A DNA stretch of 64,000 nt, taken from the NCBI RefSeq assembly GCF_947179165.1, contig NC_077240.1, forward strand, positions 58,848,501-58,912,500, read 5' to 3'. Of this stretch, positions 1 to 11,367 are shown in pieces. The stretch's first letter is position 1. The number at the start of each line of letters is the position of its first letter. The notes beneath the pieces are model-generated. The model did not search any database and was not told the origin of the DNA. It was given only the letters and a program-made list of their open reading frames with translations. A program made the position numbers and the translations under genes. The DNA comes from Solanum dulcamara (taxonomy: Eukaryota > Streptophyta > Magnoliopsida > Solanales > Solanaceae).

Positions 1-721
1 ATACACTATGTAGGCATGCATGTGAAAATATAGTGATACACTTATAGCACCAAGTCCCCTAGAGGGCCAGGTACGGTATGTAAAAAAGATATACATGCCC
101 TCATGTCATAAGATGCAGGTAGAGAAATTTGTTAACTGTTATATTTGTTTCCTGCATCCCTACTTCAGTTGTTAGCTCAGTTATGTTATGTTATGCTTTA
201 TATACCTAGTACATATATCGTACTGACCCCTCTTTCCTCGGGGGGAGGGGGGGACTGCATTTCATGCCTGCAGGTACATATATTCATTTTAAAGATCCAC
301 CAGCTTAAGGTTTCCACTCAGCTATGTCGGAGGTGCTCCACTGTTCTGGAGCCCAGCTTTTGGTGCTGATCTTCTAATATATACATTTGTTTATTCAGGG
401 GTACAGCGGGGGACCTGACTTGCCATATGTTACTGTTAATATTCTTAGAGGTCTGTAGACATGTTTGTGGGTTGTACGTGTAAGTTCTGTTCAGTTATGT
501 CCATATGGTGAATGGCAAATTTTAAGACGTTATGGCAGCCTTGTCGGCTTGCACACCCTTTCATGATAAGATACAAATAAAATATCTACATGTACATGGA
601 AATGTTATGACCCACTGGGGTTCTTATGTAGAGTTCTTATATCGATTGGTACATCTGATAGTTATATATATGGGGGTCCAGGTTGGACCCCAATCATGGC
701 CTATGGGGTTGGGTCATGACA
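1..721 (+). repeat. 3' part of the 5' LTR of the family L element
   Basis: The sequence matches the end of the 3' LTR (about 5088-5796) with scattered substitutions and small indels, including a longer G run near 240. It ends in ATGACA directly before the primer binding site. The reading frame of 113 codons at 532-873 crosses the LTR/leader junction and has no counterpart kept open in the 3' LTR, so it is not a gene. Confidence 0.9.
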
Positions 722-725
722 GAAT

Positions 726-737
726 TGGTATCAGAGC
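726..737 (+). promoter_or_regulatory. Primer binding site, initiator tRNA-Met type
   Basis: TGGTATCAGAGC lies 4 bases after the end of the 5' LTR. This is the standard plant primer site complementary to the 3' end of initiator Met-tRNA, where minus-strand DNA synthesis starts. Confidence 0.92.
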
Positions 738-1932
738 AGTTCGTCCTTGGAATGTCTACAGACCGTGTCTAGTAGAGTCTTGTTTATCGGTGTCTTGTGC
801 ACCACATCTATCAACAGGAGGCTACAGGACATTTAGAATGTTACTTTCTTTCATATATAAGATCATGCGATAGACCCGAGTCCTAGGGAATGAAATTCCT
901 CATACTAACCGGTGATTTCAGTAGAAGGACAACATCGATAGGAGAAAGTAACTAACGATATTAGAAGTTATAGAGCATGCAGGTAAGCAAAGGAAGGTAG
1001 GAGATATGCCAGGTAAGGTATGGAAATATGATTGACATGTAAAGTTGAAAAGTAAAAGGGAAAGTAAACAGGAAAGTACAATAGGTGCAGTTTGAGTAGA
1101 CATACAAGGTAAGTCCATTTTCATACTGTTGATATTAGGCGCCCTGTGTAGCTGCGATATGATATTATATGAGTATATATATTGTCCCCGGAAGGCATTG
1201 TTGGTATTTTCTGCATGTAGGTTTTGATATAGTAAGAAATACAGAGGAAACTCTGCTAAAAGTTTTCAAGAAATAAAAAGAGAATGAGCTACAGGATTGT
1301 AATATGTCGTGAAAAGTCGTGTCCACCATAATGATAAGATTTGACTAAATTGTGAGTATGGATGACCTCGAGGAATGAGGTAATTGCTGACTGGATGGCA
1401 ATAGTTACTAGGAGGACGATACTAGTATGGTAAAAAGAAGTTGGAAAAGACTTATGATAATAAGAAGATGATTTAGAGATGATACCTAGATCTGGATAGA
1501 ACGACATATTAAGGCACCGACTGAGTTGATACACCGGGATAAATGGTTATGAGCTAATTACTGATTGTGAAGAATGGAATATGGCATTAAATGCACTACT
1601 ACATTAAGGATATTACTCAAGTACCAGTGTTCAGACTAGAGTTGGTACTGTATATTGAGGATTCTAAGTACCTCATGATTATATTAAGGTTTCGTACATG
1701 GGTAACCTAAAGTATAGGTGATGTAAAGGAAGATATGGAAATAGCGCAGTATACTAAATAGGTTGGAAAGGACTCATATGCATTTGGAAAGTTATAAATA
1801 AACAGGCAATGACATGGATACACCCTAAAGGGGGGAAGTGGATAAGAGAAGTACAAGTGTAAGAGAAAATCAACTGACCCTATCATATGTAAATGGGAAC
1901 GCTTAAACTTCAAACGAGATCCCATAAGGGAT
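738..1932 (+). other. Non-coding interior of the family L element
   Basis: The first 200 bases match the leader of the related element read backward from 26988, so this is retroelement 5' leader. The rest shows no long open frame and no recognisable gag or pol motif; the short minus-strand frames at 918-1925 are not conserved coding sequence. Nothing else is supported here. Confidence 0.6.
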
Positions 1933-2034
1933 GGATGCGATCATACCAGCACTAACGCACTGGATCCCATCAGAACTCCAAAGTTAAGCGTGCTTGGGCG
2001 AGAATAGTACTAGGATGGGTGACCCCTCCGGGAA
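1933..2034 (+). rRNA. 5S rRNA-derived sequence, 3'-truncated, inside a retroelement
   Basis: About 102 bases follow plant 5S rRNA from its first base (GGATGCGATCATACCAGC) to the GGGAA near its end, with only a few changes; the last 15-20 bases are lost. The internal RNA polymerase III control region is nearly intact: box A (AAGTTAAGCGTGCTTGGGC), the intermediate element and box C (GGATGGGTGACC). It is on the same strand as the element and lies about 160 bases before the polypurine tract. Terminal loss means it is not a functional ribosomal RNA gene, but the internal promoter could still bind TFIIIA/TFIIIC. Compare Cassandra elements, which carry 5S in their LTRs; here it is in the interior. 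Confidence 0.92.
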
Positions 2035-2195
2035 ATGAAAGAGGAAATAAAACACAAGTAATCCTAACCTTTGGAACTCTGATATTGATTGCTTGATGAA
2101 AGTATATGTTATGGCAACGGGATAGAGGAACTCTCCATATAGTCGGTATAAGATCCGGAGGAAGGTTTTGGTTCACATTTGAGGACAAATGTTCT

Positions 2196-2209
2196 AAAGG
2201 GGGGAAGGA
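2196..2209 (+). promoter_or_regulatory. Polypurine tract of the family L element
   Basis: AAAGGGGGGAAGGA ends one base before the LTR start TGTTACACCCC. It is the plus-strand DNA primer in reverse transcription. The complementary tract (TCCTTCCCCCC on the plus strand) occurs at the same position in the minus-strand copy at 22336. Confidence 0.9.
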
Positions 2210-2576
2210 TGTTACACCCCATATTTTGGTACCTTGGAACGCTTTTTAAGCTTCTTAAGTTTCTGGGGAGGCTCTTAAGTTTCTTAGAAGTTGTCATGTG
2301 AGTTGGATAATCTATAACGATATCAAACAACTCTAAGGAGGGGAGAATGAGATACCCCAATAATAGGGAAGATTGGAAATAGGGTTATAAGAATCTGGAA
2401 GGAGTTGGAGGCCAAGTAATGGGTCGTAGGACTCGACTTACTCACGTACGCCACCAACTTGGACTTCTTACATTATTAAGTTACTTGAGTAGATATCGAG
2501 CTTAAGTAGCAAGGAATATATAGGCTCTTAAAATAAGACGAGATTACGAATCCATGAAAATGAAGAAAGCAGGTGA

Positions 2577-2626
2577 CAAGTAGGTGATGCACCTACTTGG
2601 ACCAAGTAGGTGACTCACCTGCTTGG
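2577..2626. repeat. Two adjacent hairpins in family L U3
   Basis: CAAGTAGGTG (2577-2586) pairs perfectly with CACCTACTTG (2590-2599) around a 3-base loop. CCAAGTAGGTG (2602-2612) pairs with CACCTGCTTGG (2616-2626) with one G:T. The second centre contains GTGACTCAC, a GCN4/AP-1-like bZIP site, which also sits inside an inverted repeat in both LTRs of the minus-strand relative (about 21909-21932 and 29816-29839). Confidence 0.7.
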
Positions 2627-2641
2627 GGTGGACCCCACCTA

Positions 2642-2649
2642 CCACGTGG
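2642..2649. promoter_or_regulatory. G-box palindrome CCACGTGG in family L U3
   Basis: CACGTG core, a bZIP/bHLH target in plants, about 100 bases upstream of the TATA-like site. It is kept in the relatives: CCACGTGG also occurs near 21880, 29784 and 63112. Binding is inferred from the motif only. Confidence 0.55.
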
Positions 2650-2745
2650 AGGCTTATGATTGGTTGCATGAGATGATGTGGCTGCCTAAGGGCTTGACAT
2701 GTGTCACCCCTTAGGGGATTCCACATGTCACCCTCTAAGGAAGGT

Positions 2746-2753
2746 TATATATT
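2746..2753 (+). promoter_or_regulatory. TATA-like box of the family L 3' LTR
   Basis: TATATATT aligns with TATATAAA at 63306-63313 in the copy at the right edge, in the same context after the conserved CTAAGG/CTAAAG segment. It is the best candidate for the LTR core promoter. Confidence 0.45.
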
Positions 2754-4610
2754 AGTCATCTTATGACTAAGGGTCTTATTTTTAGCATCTTTACACTTAT
2801 AAAAATTGGAGAAAAAAACTTAGAGAACATGGAGAGAGAGCTACAGATTTGGTCAAGCAAGGTAAGCCCTCTGATTTTGTTTCATGAAATAATTATTCAA
2901 GGTATCCCACGGCTACATGAACGTATTTAATAGCATAAAATATCATTTTGGGGCAGCAAGGAAGAGATACAAACAGTCCGTTAATTTTCAGCATGTTAAG
3001 AGAACTTCCGAGATAAGTTTTAGTAAGGTATGGCTTGGTTCTCTTCTTTCACTTTTTGGTAAGGTTTTGGAAAATATATGAAGGTGTTAATAATTTAAAG
3101 TTGCTGTTTGGATAAGCATCAAAAGTGTAACAAGAAGCCACGATGTTTCAGCCGCGCTGGAAGAACTTCCGAGGCAAAATTTGGCAAGCTTTGGCCAATT
3201 TCGAGTAAGGTAAGGGTTTTCCTTTAAATTTGGAGTTTATGGTGTGTTTATGGAGTGTATTACATATCTTATACGTGGCTGGAACTATAAAAATTGCACA
3301 AGGATGCTTGACGTTGGAAATAAACTAAACTAAGGCCGTAATAGTTAAATCAATTGTCGAGTAGGGTGTTGTGGCTGTTGTGCTGGGATTGTAGGTGCTT
3401 TTATTGTATGTTGCAGGTATGGAAAACATTCCAAAAGGTGTATGGGAGCTTCTGGTTTCAGCCACACGAGATTTTATGAAATAGTGACTAAAAACCCTAT
3501 TTTGGTCTCGTAATTTTAAGCGAGTTGTTGGCAGCTTGTATTGCATAATATTGCCATATTTTAATTGCATATGAGCTGCTGATTTTTTTTTGGTTGGATG
3601 CTAAGGTTTGGGGATTAAATTGAAATTTTTGATAGGGGAAGTTATAGAGGAGATGCTGCCCGATTTCTACTAACTCCTTAACTAACTAAAACACTAGTCG
3701 AGACCAGTCGAGCAAGGATGATAAGGAATTGATTCTTGTGGGTGCTTGGTTGTGGATTTAGAAGCTGTAAAGTTAAAGGTTGTTAATATTAGTGTTACCT
3801 TGTTTTTAAATACGTTAAGAGGACGACACGACAAGTCGGGTTAAAAGCAATCGATAAGAGGTATGTGAAGCTATCCTTCTCTTCTTTTGGGCATGTCTTA
3901 GCTATAAGTGGAATGTAATATGTGCTCTATGGATAATTCCATTCATAGATCTTCGAGAATGATTCATGACTCTGACCTATTTCTTGATGTTAGAACTCCT
4001 ACAATAAGTGAGATATTGCCTTTCAAGTCTTCTGTAAGAAGGGAAGTAGTAAGTATGTAAGGCCTATCTCTCCCTTGGTTTGGCATGTTTCAAATGTATG
4101 TAAAGCCCATCCCTTTTCTTTTTTTGGCATGTCTTAGATATAGGTTACAAATGATATGTATATGAAGCTTGGGGTAACTCTATTCATAAGCTCTTATTCC
4201 TAAGGACCCTATAATAACAAATGTCCTCGGTTCCATAAGTTGTTGGGAACTTCCTTGATACATGTTTTTTGTTCACTTATAGATGTTAAGACTCTTAAAG
4301 GAGTTAAGATCTTATTCCTCAAGTCTTCTATATGATTGAATAGTGATTGGTATGAAAAAGCTCCTCTATTTAAAAGGCTCTGAGATAGCCAATACTCGAA
4401 CTTCTATAAGATGGTTCATACTATAGTAACATATGACTATGAAGTTGAGGCTCCAGTTGACATAGTCCCTAATGGTATCTAGAGGGTACTGGAGATGATT
4501 CCTACCCTGTTTTCCAAGTGATAGTTCATTTGACCATTTCATTGAGCCTTAAATGATGAATTTATTTTCATATGGTTATTCACTACTCCACTCGCGCATA
4601 CTGTTAATAC

Positions 4611-5060
4611 ATTATTCACCACGTCCCATAAAGGGTCAGGCATGATAAATGATAAAATGCTTATTCACCGCGTCCCATGAAGGGCCGGGCATGATATATG
4701 ATAAAATGATTATTCACTGCATCCCCTGAAGGGCCGAGCATGATAAATGATGAAATTGAGATTCACCGCGTCCCATGAAGGTCTAGGCTTGATAAATGAT
4801 GAAATACTGATTCACCGCATCCCATAAAGGGCCGGGCATGATATATGATGAAATAATTATTCACCGCATCTTATGAAGGGACGAGCATGATACACGATGA
4901 AATGATCATTCACCACGTCCCATGAAGGGTTGGGCTTGATAAATGATGAAATGTTGATTCGCCGCATCCCATGAAGGGCCGGGCATGATATATGATGAAA
5001 TGATTATTCACCGCATCCCATAAAAGGCCGGACATGATACACAATGAAATCAAAACTTCA
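4611..5060 (+). repeat. Tandem array, 49-bp unit, about nine copies, in family L LTR
   Basis: The word TTCACCG/TTCACTG recurs at 4615, 4664, 4713, 4762, 4811, 4860, 4909, 4958, 5007 and 5057, i.e. every 49 bases (50 at the last step). Each unit reads roughly ATTCACCGCGTCCCATGAAG, then a GGGCCGGGCATGATA-like stretch, then an AT-rich tail. The window starts just after the same array in the 5' LTR. Confidence 0.93.
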
Positions 5061-5796
5061 CTGAGTCCCTCACTGAAGGAACGGATACAGTTGTAGGCAT
5101 GCATGTGAAAATATAGTGATACACTTATAGCACCAAGTCCCACAGCGGGCCAGGTATGGTATGTAAAAAAGATATACATGCCCTCATGTCATAAGATGCA
5201 GGTAGAGAAATTTGTTAAATGTTATATTTGTTTCCTGCATCCCTACTTCAGTTGTTAGCTCAGTTATGTTATGTTATGCTTTATATACCTAGTACATATA
5301 TTGTACTGACTCCCTTTTCCTCGGGGGGGCTGCATTTCATGCCTGCAGGTACAGATATTCATTTTAGGGATCCGTCAGCTTAAGGTTTCCACTCAGCTAT
5401 GTTGGAGGTGCTCCACTATTTTGGAGCCCAGCTTTTGGTGTTGATCTTCTAATGTATATATTTGTTTATTCAAGGGTACGGCAGGGCCCTGTCCCGCTAG
5501 ATGTTACTGTTAATATTCTTAGAGGTCTGTAGACATATGTGTGGGTTGTATATATAAGTTTTGTTCATTTATGTCCATATGGTGAATGGCAAATATTAAG
5601 ATGTTATGGCAGCCTTATCGGCTTGCATGCCCTTTCATGATAAGATACAAATGAAAGCGGCTACATGTACATGGAAATGCTATGGCCCACTGGGGTTCTT
5701 ATGTATAGTTCTTATATCGATTGGTACATCTGATAGTTATATATACGAGGGTCCCGGTCGAACCCCAGTCACGGCCTACGGGGTTGGGTTGTGACA

Positions 5797-7637
5797 ACTC
5801 ATGACATCACAATCTTCCATTAAATTTTTAGATTTTTCTTTATAATTATTTTAATTATTGTTAGGTCCCTCCTTCATACGTATAAATACCTACTTTCATC
5901 AAGCTTTATCAAGAAACTCTTCTCTCTATACATTTCTTTACTCATTACCAAAATATAGTTTTAGTTGTTAGTAGTGTAGAAATACTATTCTGGTGATTCA
6001 TATATTCCGGGTAGTACAAAAAACACTCCGGCGAGGAGAAAATGTTAGGATTCAAGAGTGTTTATTAAGTCCTTCGATTGTGAGTAACTCTTTGGATTTC
6101 AGGTATGTAAGGTTTCAATGAGAGTATTCCTTCCACTCTCATGCTAAAGTATTTTGATTATATGATAAATTATGTTTATTTTCTTTAAGCTTTACTCTAA
6201 GTTATGTGGGTGTTTATCCATGGGTTCTTCCACCCATGTAGTTCAAAATTCTTTCAACTAAATCTCTTGATTTCAAGTAATATTTTCTTATGGGTCATTG
6301 TTATTTCTACTTAATATCATGAATCATGGTTAAACTAATGTTTATTGATCGATTTTGATGAAAATGATTCTATATGTATGAATTGATGGTTTTCAAGTAT
6401 TTTTCCATATTTAGCTCTTTAAAGGTTCTTGAAATTCATGGTGGGTTGTTTAAAGCATGATTTTTAATTAATGAATTTCAAATTTATTTATGCATAATTT
6501 CATTTACATACATGTTTGAAAGTTGAAGTGATTTAAACACACCGAGTTTTACTATATTTTCAATGATGTTTGACTTAAAAGCTTTGACTCCAAATAAATA
6601 TTTATGAAAGCAATGTCTATGATAAAAAGGGAGTCTTATAAAATAAAAAAATGATGAAATGCTATGAATGATGGATTCTTTATGCTATAAGGACAATTCT
6701 TGCATATTTGAATCACTAAAGATTTTAATGAGCTATTCCACCGAATGTGATGTTTTGAATTTTCAAGCTACATGCTATAAATATTTTAAAGTTTTAAACT
6801 ATTCTGTGGGATTGACTTAGAACCGAATGAGGTATTGAGGTAGAATTCAGTAAGAGAATCCTACTAGAAACCCCTTGTCTCGTTAACTATGTAACAACAT
6901 AGGAGACCTTGTAGGCTTAGGCTAATAGATCCATGAAAGCCCTTAAAGTTAAAGTTAAAGAAATGAATGAAGTTGACGGAGTTCTCCCCAGGAAGTAGTC
7001 TCCCCAGCCAATGTAGGGGGTTATTTTTGATTTCATGTAATAGATCGCATGGTCTTATATATCGGTTATGGTCATTTTTCCACAAAATGAATATTTTAAA
7101 GGATATGTATATGATTGATTATGCATGCATTGCATTATGTTTCATATTACATAAATGTTTTAATGTTTCCTCAATGTTCATGCATTGCTTACATACTTAT
7201 TACATTCAAAGTACTAACACATACTCTTTGGCCTACATGATATCACCATGTAGGGAATGGTGCTCCTCCTCATTCTCGTCCACGCGGCTAGTTGAGATTT
7301 CGTTTGAAGACTACTTTTGGTGAGTTCCCATATTTTGGAAACAAGATTCCTTTATCTTTCTAGATTATGATATGTTGAGATATTTAGACACTTACTATGG
7401 TATTTCTTTCTATTATGATTGAGGGTTAGCTAGGGACTTGTCTTAGCCCCGTTAAATCTAAAAGTTAGAGATATTGTTAGACATATGTAAGTTGAAGATT
7501 TACTATTATGATTTCTGCTTATTTATTTATTGTCATTATCTATGAAAAGCTAAAATAATGCTAAGAAGCTTATTTGAGGTACTTTCGGATTCCTCATTCG
7601 CCATGTCACATCTAGGCCTTATGCTTGGGTTGTGACA
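5797..7637 (+). repeat. Family T LTR, 5'-truncated, plus strand
   Basis: Ends in TTGGGTTGTGACA at 7637 and contains the features common to family T LTRs: a donor-like AGGTATGT (about 6101), a hairpin CCTACATG/CATGTAGG (7232-7254) and the tail with GGACTTGTCTTAGCCCC. The left edge is the right end of the family L element, so the missing U3 presumably lies left of the window or is lost. The open frame of 118 codons at 6967-7323 crosses conserved LTR non-coding elements and is not considered a gene. Confidence 0.75.
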
Positions 7638-7832
7638 GTGGTGCACCCCACCGTCTGTGAATCCTCTCGTGGTCCTCCACCCCTAAGTGACCACTTCCAA
7701 GGTTGGACTACATGATCTTTCCAAGGATCGTGAAGGGTTTCGTGAAGTCCATCTGGTACCAAAAGATGAGATTTTTTTGAGAAACTTCTTCTGAACTTCG
7801 GTTTTAGACTTTCCAACTTGCGGGGTCTTACA
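7638..7832 (-). repeat. Family T LTR fragment (U3 start only), minus strand
   Basis: Read on the minus strand it begins TGTAAGACCCCGCAAG at 7832, the family T LTR start, and runs about 195 bases through ACCACGAGAGG-type words before breaking at 7638 against a plus-strand LTR end. Confidence 0.65.
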
Positions 7833-9563
7833 AAAATAGTTGAGAAAGGAAATAATTGAATTGGAATACTCATAAGAAAATACTAAAATAGCTAGACTTG
7901 GATAAACATGCAAGTATGGAAATATGTCAATGCTATACAAAATATAAGTAAAAAATGTAACTCAATATAAAAGTAATGTTTTCTCTTTTTTGGAGTTTCT
8001 CTAACCGACAACCATCACTATGAGCCTCGTTATGATACAAATTATTGCTCACATTTCTAAAGCCATTAGTTACCTTACCAGGATAAGGAACACAAACTCA
8101 ACTCATGGATCCATATAAAAGTCTGTATCAGGGACTGAAGTGAGGAGTCACTCAAATCAATGGCACGATCCTATCCTATGATGTCTATGTAGTTTATGGT
8201 GTTTGAGTTATCTGAACTCTTACCTAAATCAATGCTCAATACTACTCCCAAAAAATATACAACAATGCTCATATACTCCGATGAGTGAAAATATTCAAAA
8301 TGTCTTATTTAGTCTCATCGGACTTTATTTAGATAACCTTAAATTTGTTTCTCAAAACTCTTGAAATACTCTTTTAATAACCAATACACATTTTTGAACT
8401 ACTCGTGTTATATTGAAGTTCATTCTCAAAATAATGCATAATACTCTAACTCATTTAGACTTAGAAAAATTAATGCATAAACTTAGTAATGTAAAATTCT
8501 ATAATTCAAGTAATATAATGTACTCAAAAATCCTTTCTCAATTAAGACATGAAAATACATCATTCTTCAACTCAAAACAACGCATAATGTGAAGTAATGT
8601 GGATACTCAACTAGGGTTACTGTGAATGTGATCATGAAAAACAATTTAAGAATTTAAATTATGAGAATAATTACAATAAAAGTAAATATACAGAGAGCTC
8701 AACGATAGGCATCATAACTCACTTGAAAACTCAATATGATAAGATTAAAATCAAACTTGAACTCATACTAACTAAATTTAGATGTTGGGCACATAGATGA
8801 ACTCAGTCCAATGCTATGATTAACCTTATACACCCGAAAGAATGATGTTCTTGGAGAAAATCGAAGAACTCACTGACCACACTTAAATCCTAGCGTTTTC
8901 TCTTTTTTTTATCCTCGCTCTATATGTTTGAACTATTAATGAGTGAAGAAGGCATGTAGGGTACTGATAAGGGACTTAATTTAGTCCTAAAATTTCATGG
9001 TTTTATTTTGGAAAGGTTGGAAAATGGTCAAATTAATGTTCATAAAAATTTGAACTTGGTGTTTACGGGTTGGCTTATGGACCGTGGAACTTTCTACGGG
9101 TAGTAGAAGACTACTCGTAGAAACTGGGTGCCCGAAATTGGACCTACTGTTATTTCAAAGGTTGGGTCTAACGACTCTGTCTACGGGTCGTAAACCTTTC
9201 TATAATTCATGAATGTTAGTCGTAGGATCAAACTGAGGGACTTTGAGGACCCTTCTATGGGTTGTAGACCTTCATATAGGTTGTAGAACTTGGATGTAGA
9301 AATGTGTGCACATTTTAATAGCTAGTGAAATTGCGAGGCTGGGTCTACAAGTCCCTTATATAGGTCATAGACACTTTTATGGACTGTAAAATCCATCCAT
9401 AAAAGAGTCTCAATAAACCCAATTTTTGACCAAGTATAGGAGTGACCTACGAGTCCTTCCTATACTCCGTAGTAGCTTCTACTGGCTATAGATGGAATTC
9501 ATAGCGGGGCTCTGATGAAAACACTTTGGATTGAGTTAAGTTAGAATATTTTAGGGTGTTACA
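7833..9563 (-). repeat. Third gypsy family, 3' LTR, truncated, minus strand
   Basis: On the minus strand the LTR starts TGTAACACCCTAAAATATTC at 9563, right after a purine tract (9564-9579) and a pol C-terminus. The middle, 7985-8230, is similar to 53440-53680. U3 at 9060-9510 holds many near-palindromic words such as CTACGGGTAGTAGAAGACTA. The end of the LTR is not seen. Confidence 0.7.
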
Positions 9564-9579
9564 ATATCTCTCCCTTTGG
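9564..9579 (-). promoter_or_regulatory. Polypurine tract, minus strand
   Basis: The minus strand reads CCAAAGGGAGAGATAT directly before the LTR start at 9563. The same tract type, CCAAAGGGTGAGATAT, precedes the 3' LTR at 48135. Confidence 0.75.
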
Positions 9580-9652
9580 ATCATTCATCCTCGAACGTTA
9601 ACCAAGCTAAGGATTTACACAAGGCGCGAATGTAATGAAAAAATTAAAATAT

Positions 9653-9753
9653 TCAAAAATACACTAAATATGAGATAGGAAAAGGAGTGTTACCTTCATC
9701 ATCAACACTAGAAGGAGCGAATAGATGAGGGTATTTATCTTTCATAACTTCTT
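9653..9753 (-). pseudogene. C-terminus of a Ty3-gypsy polyprotein (remnant)
   Basis: The minus strand encodes an open tail that contains KDKYPHLFAPSS, then VDDEGNTPFPI, and ends in a stop at 9653-9655. The YPHLF motif is typical of the tail after the integrase/chromodomain region of plant gypsy polyproteins. It lies upstream of the purine tract and LTR at 9563 in the expected order. The rest of the gene is missing: the fragment is cut at 9754 by another LTR. Confidence 0.7.
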
Positions 9754-11367
9754 GCCATGACCCAAGCTAGGCCCTAGGCGTGACATGGAGATTGAAACCC
9801 CGAATGATCACAACCATTACCTCTTAAAATATCATTCATGAGCATACATCAGGTAGATAAAGCAATAAAGATGAAACATAGATATAGAAGTAAGTCTCAA
9901 CATGAATAGTCTCAGTAAAAGAGAATAAATCTCAAATAGAAAGACAATATAGACTCCATGAACATCTAACATGTATCTACTAGTCTAGGTGAGGGCATAA
10001 GAGAAGCTCCTATCTCACCTAAAACACATAAGAAAAGTCATAAGAATGTAAGAAAGAGATATATTGTAACTTCCTCAAAACATGAGGACTCACCAGCAAT
10101 AAGAGTAATAATAAACTCTAGCCACAAATTGGAGGATAAGCGTGATCGTCAAACCCTACATTATGATGCAATGTAGGAAAAAATATGTTTTAGTACATGG
10201 AATGCACTAACTATGTGAAAAGAATGCATGAACAAGACAATAGGATATGAGCAATATGAACATGGAATGCATGACAAATATCTTGAAAACATAAGTAAAA
10301 CTTGAAAAACATTAGAAAATTGTATCATAATCATGTGGACAATGCATCATAAACATTATGAGGACTATAGAATTTCATATACCTTTGTATGGTATAGTAA
10401 ATTTAATCGACATATAAGACCATGCAAGATATTATATAGAACTCGATGTGATTCGCACATCAAGAAGAGAGAGACCACTTTGCTAAGGTAGACTATTTGA
10501 CAACCTTTCTTTAACATTAAGGTATATGTGGATCTACTAGTTAGGACATATTGGCATAAACCTATGCGGGCAACGTATTTAGGGACTAAAGGTTGCTACT
10601 AGGATTCCCTTGGATAGCTACTTGAACTACCGGACCGAACCGCACCTTAAAGTCCTCTCAGTTCTTAGTCATATCCCAATGAAAAGTCATAAATCATAGT
10701 CATTAACTTTATCAGGAAATACAATAATAGATATCAATCTTCATCATAAGATAATCATAAGAGTAGTTCATTAACATGATTGATTCATAAGAATTCATGA
10801 GTCAGTGAGAGAATCATTCACCATCTTTAACATGAGTGTGTGAGTAAAAACCATCACCAACTTTATACTTTGCTTGAAACATCATTGAGATCATAATTCA
10901 TTACTTTCCTGAGTCATTCATAAGCCTTGGTAAATATTCATAGGTCATTCCCTTTATAAATAATGATCATAAACCTTGAAATCCTACTTGAAAATAGCAT
11001 ATAGCATGGGTCTATGAAAATCAACTTGAAATCATGCAATATGAGTTGAATTATGCATAAATTGATCAATAATGATAAGATAAATCACCATTAAGATGAC
11101 CAAATGAAATTTCATGAAAATTAGGGTTTAGAAGAAGAATTCATAAAAGAGATTTGAAGAAAACCTTGGGACTCTATAGATGGAAGGATTCATGGATGAA
11201 TTCCCACATACCTTAGACACTTTGGGAGACCTAATGCACTTAAATTGGAGACTTGACCTTGAAACCATTGAGATTCTATGCTTGAGGAAGAAGAAGACCT
11301 TGAGGGAACTTTTAGAGAATTGTTTTTGTGATTTGGGTGTTAGGATGAGAAAGATGGAGTTAGGAGA
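9754..11367 (-). repeat. Family T LTR, U3-truncated, minus strand
   Basis: Its low end reads GCCATGACCCAAGCTAGGCCC, the reverse complement of the family T LTR end. It holds the conserved hairpin at 10155-10177 and the donor-like word (CCCACATACCTT on the plus strand, about 11200). It stops at 11367, where a plus-strand LTR start abuts it. Confidence 0.75.

Larger units (their letters stand above)
1..5796 (+). mobile_element. Family L non-autonomous long-LTR retrotransposon (LARD-like), 5' end cut by window edge
   Basis: The element consists of the last 721 bases of a 5' LTR, a primer binding site, an interior of about 1.5 kb, a polypurine tract and a complete 3.6 kb 3' LTR. Bases 1-721 repeat the end of the 3' LTR at about 5088-5796. 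No gag, protease, reverse transcriptase or integrase motif is readable in any frame of the interior, so it fits the LARD definition of long LTRs around a non-coding core, although this core is shorter than in described LARDs. It shares LTR ends, primer site, leader and purine tract with the element at 19124-30238, which has pol traces and could represent the helper lineage. It seems inserted in a family T LTR that resumes at 5797. The interior carries a 5S rRNA-derived block. Confidence 0.85.
2210..5796 (+). repeat. Complete 3' LTR of the family L element (3587 bp)
   Basis: Starts TGTTACACCCC after the purine tract and ends GTGACA. The order inside is a U3 with two hairpins and a G-box, a TATA-like site, a long unique stretch, a tandem array of a 49-bp unit (4611-5060), and the terminal 700 bases shared with the 5' LTR. 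No coding potential was seen; all short frames here are shadows. The first 500 bases align with the reverse complement of 21850-22335 and with 62747-63250. Confidence 0.9.

Noticed and set aside
532..873. 113-codon frame as a gene
   Set aside because: It spans the LTR/primer-site junction and the equivalent LTR frame at 5606-5794 is not kept; it is read through by chance.
1933..2034. Functional 5S rRNA gene or part of a 5S array
   Set aside because: The 3' end is missing, there is one isolated copy and no 5S spacer or T-run follows; it is a captured derivative.
4611..5060. Regular 49-bp repeats that might suggest a CRISPR-like array
   Set aside because: The whole unit repeats with no unique spacers and the array lies inside an LTR; it is a tandem repeat.
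6967..7323. 118-codon frame as a gene
   Set aside because: It includes the conserved LTR hairpin and aligns with non-coding LTR sequence of other copies.
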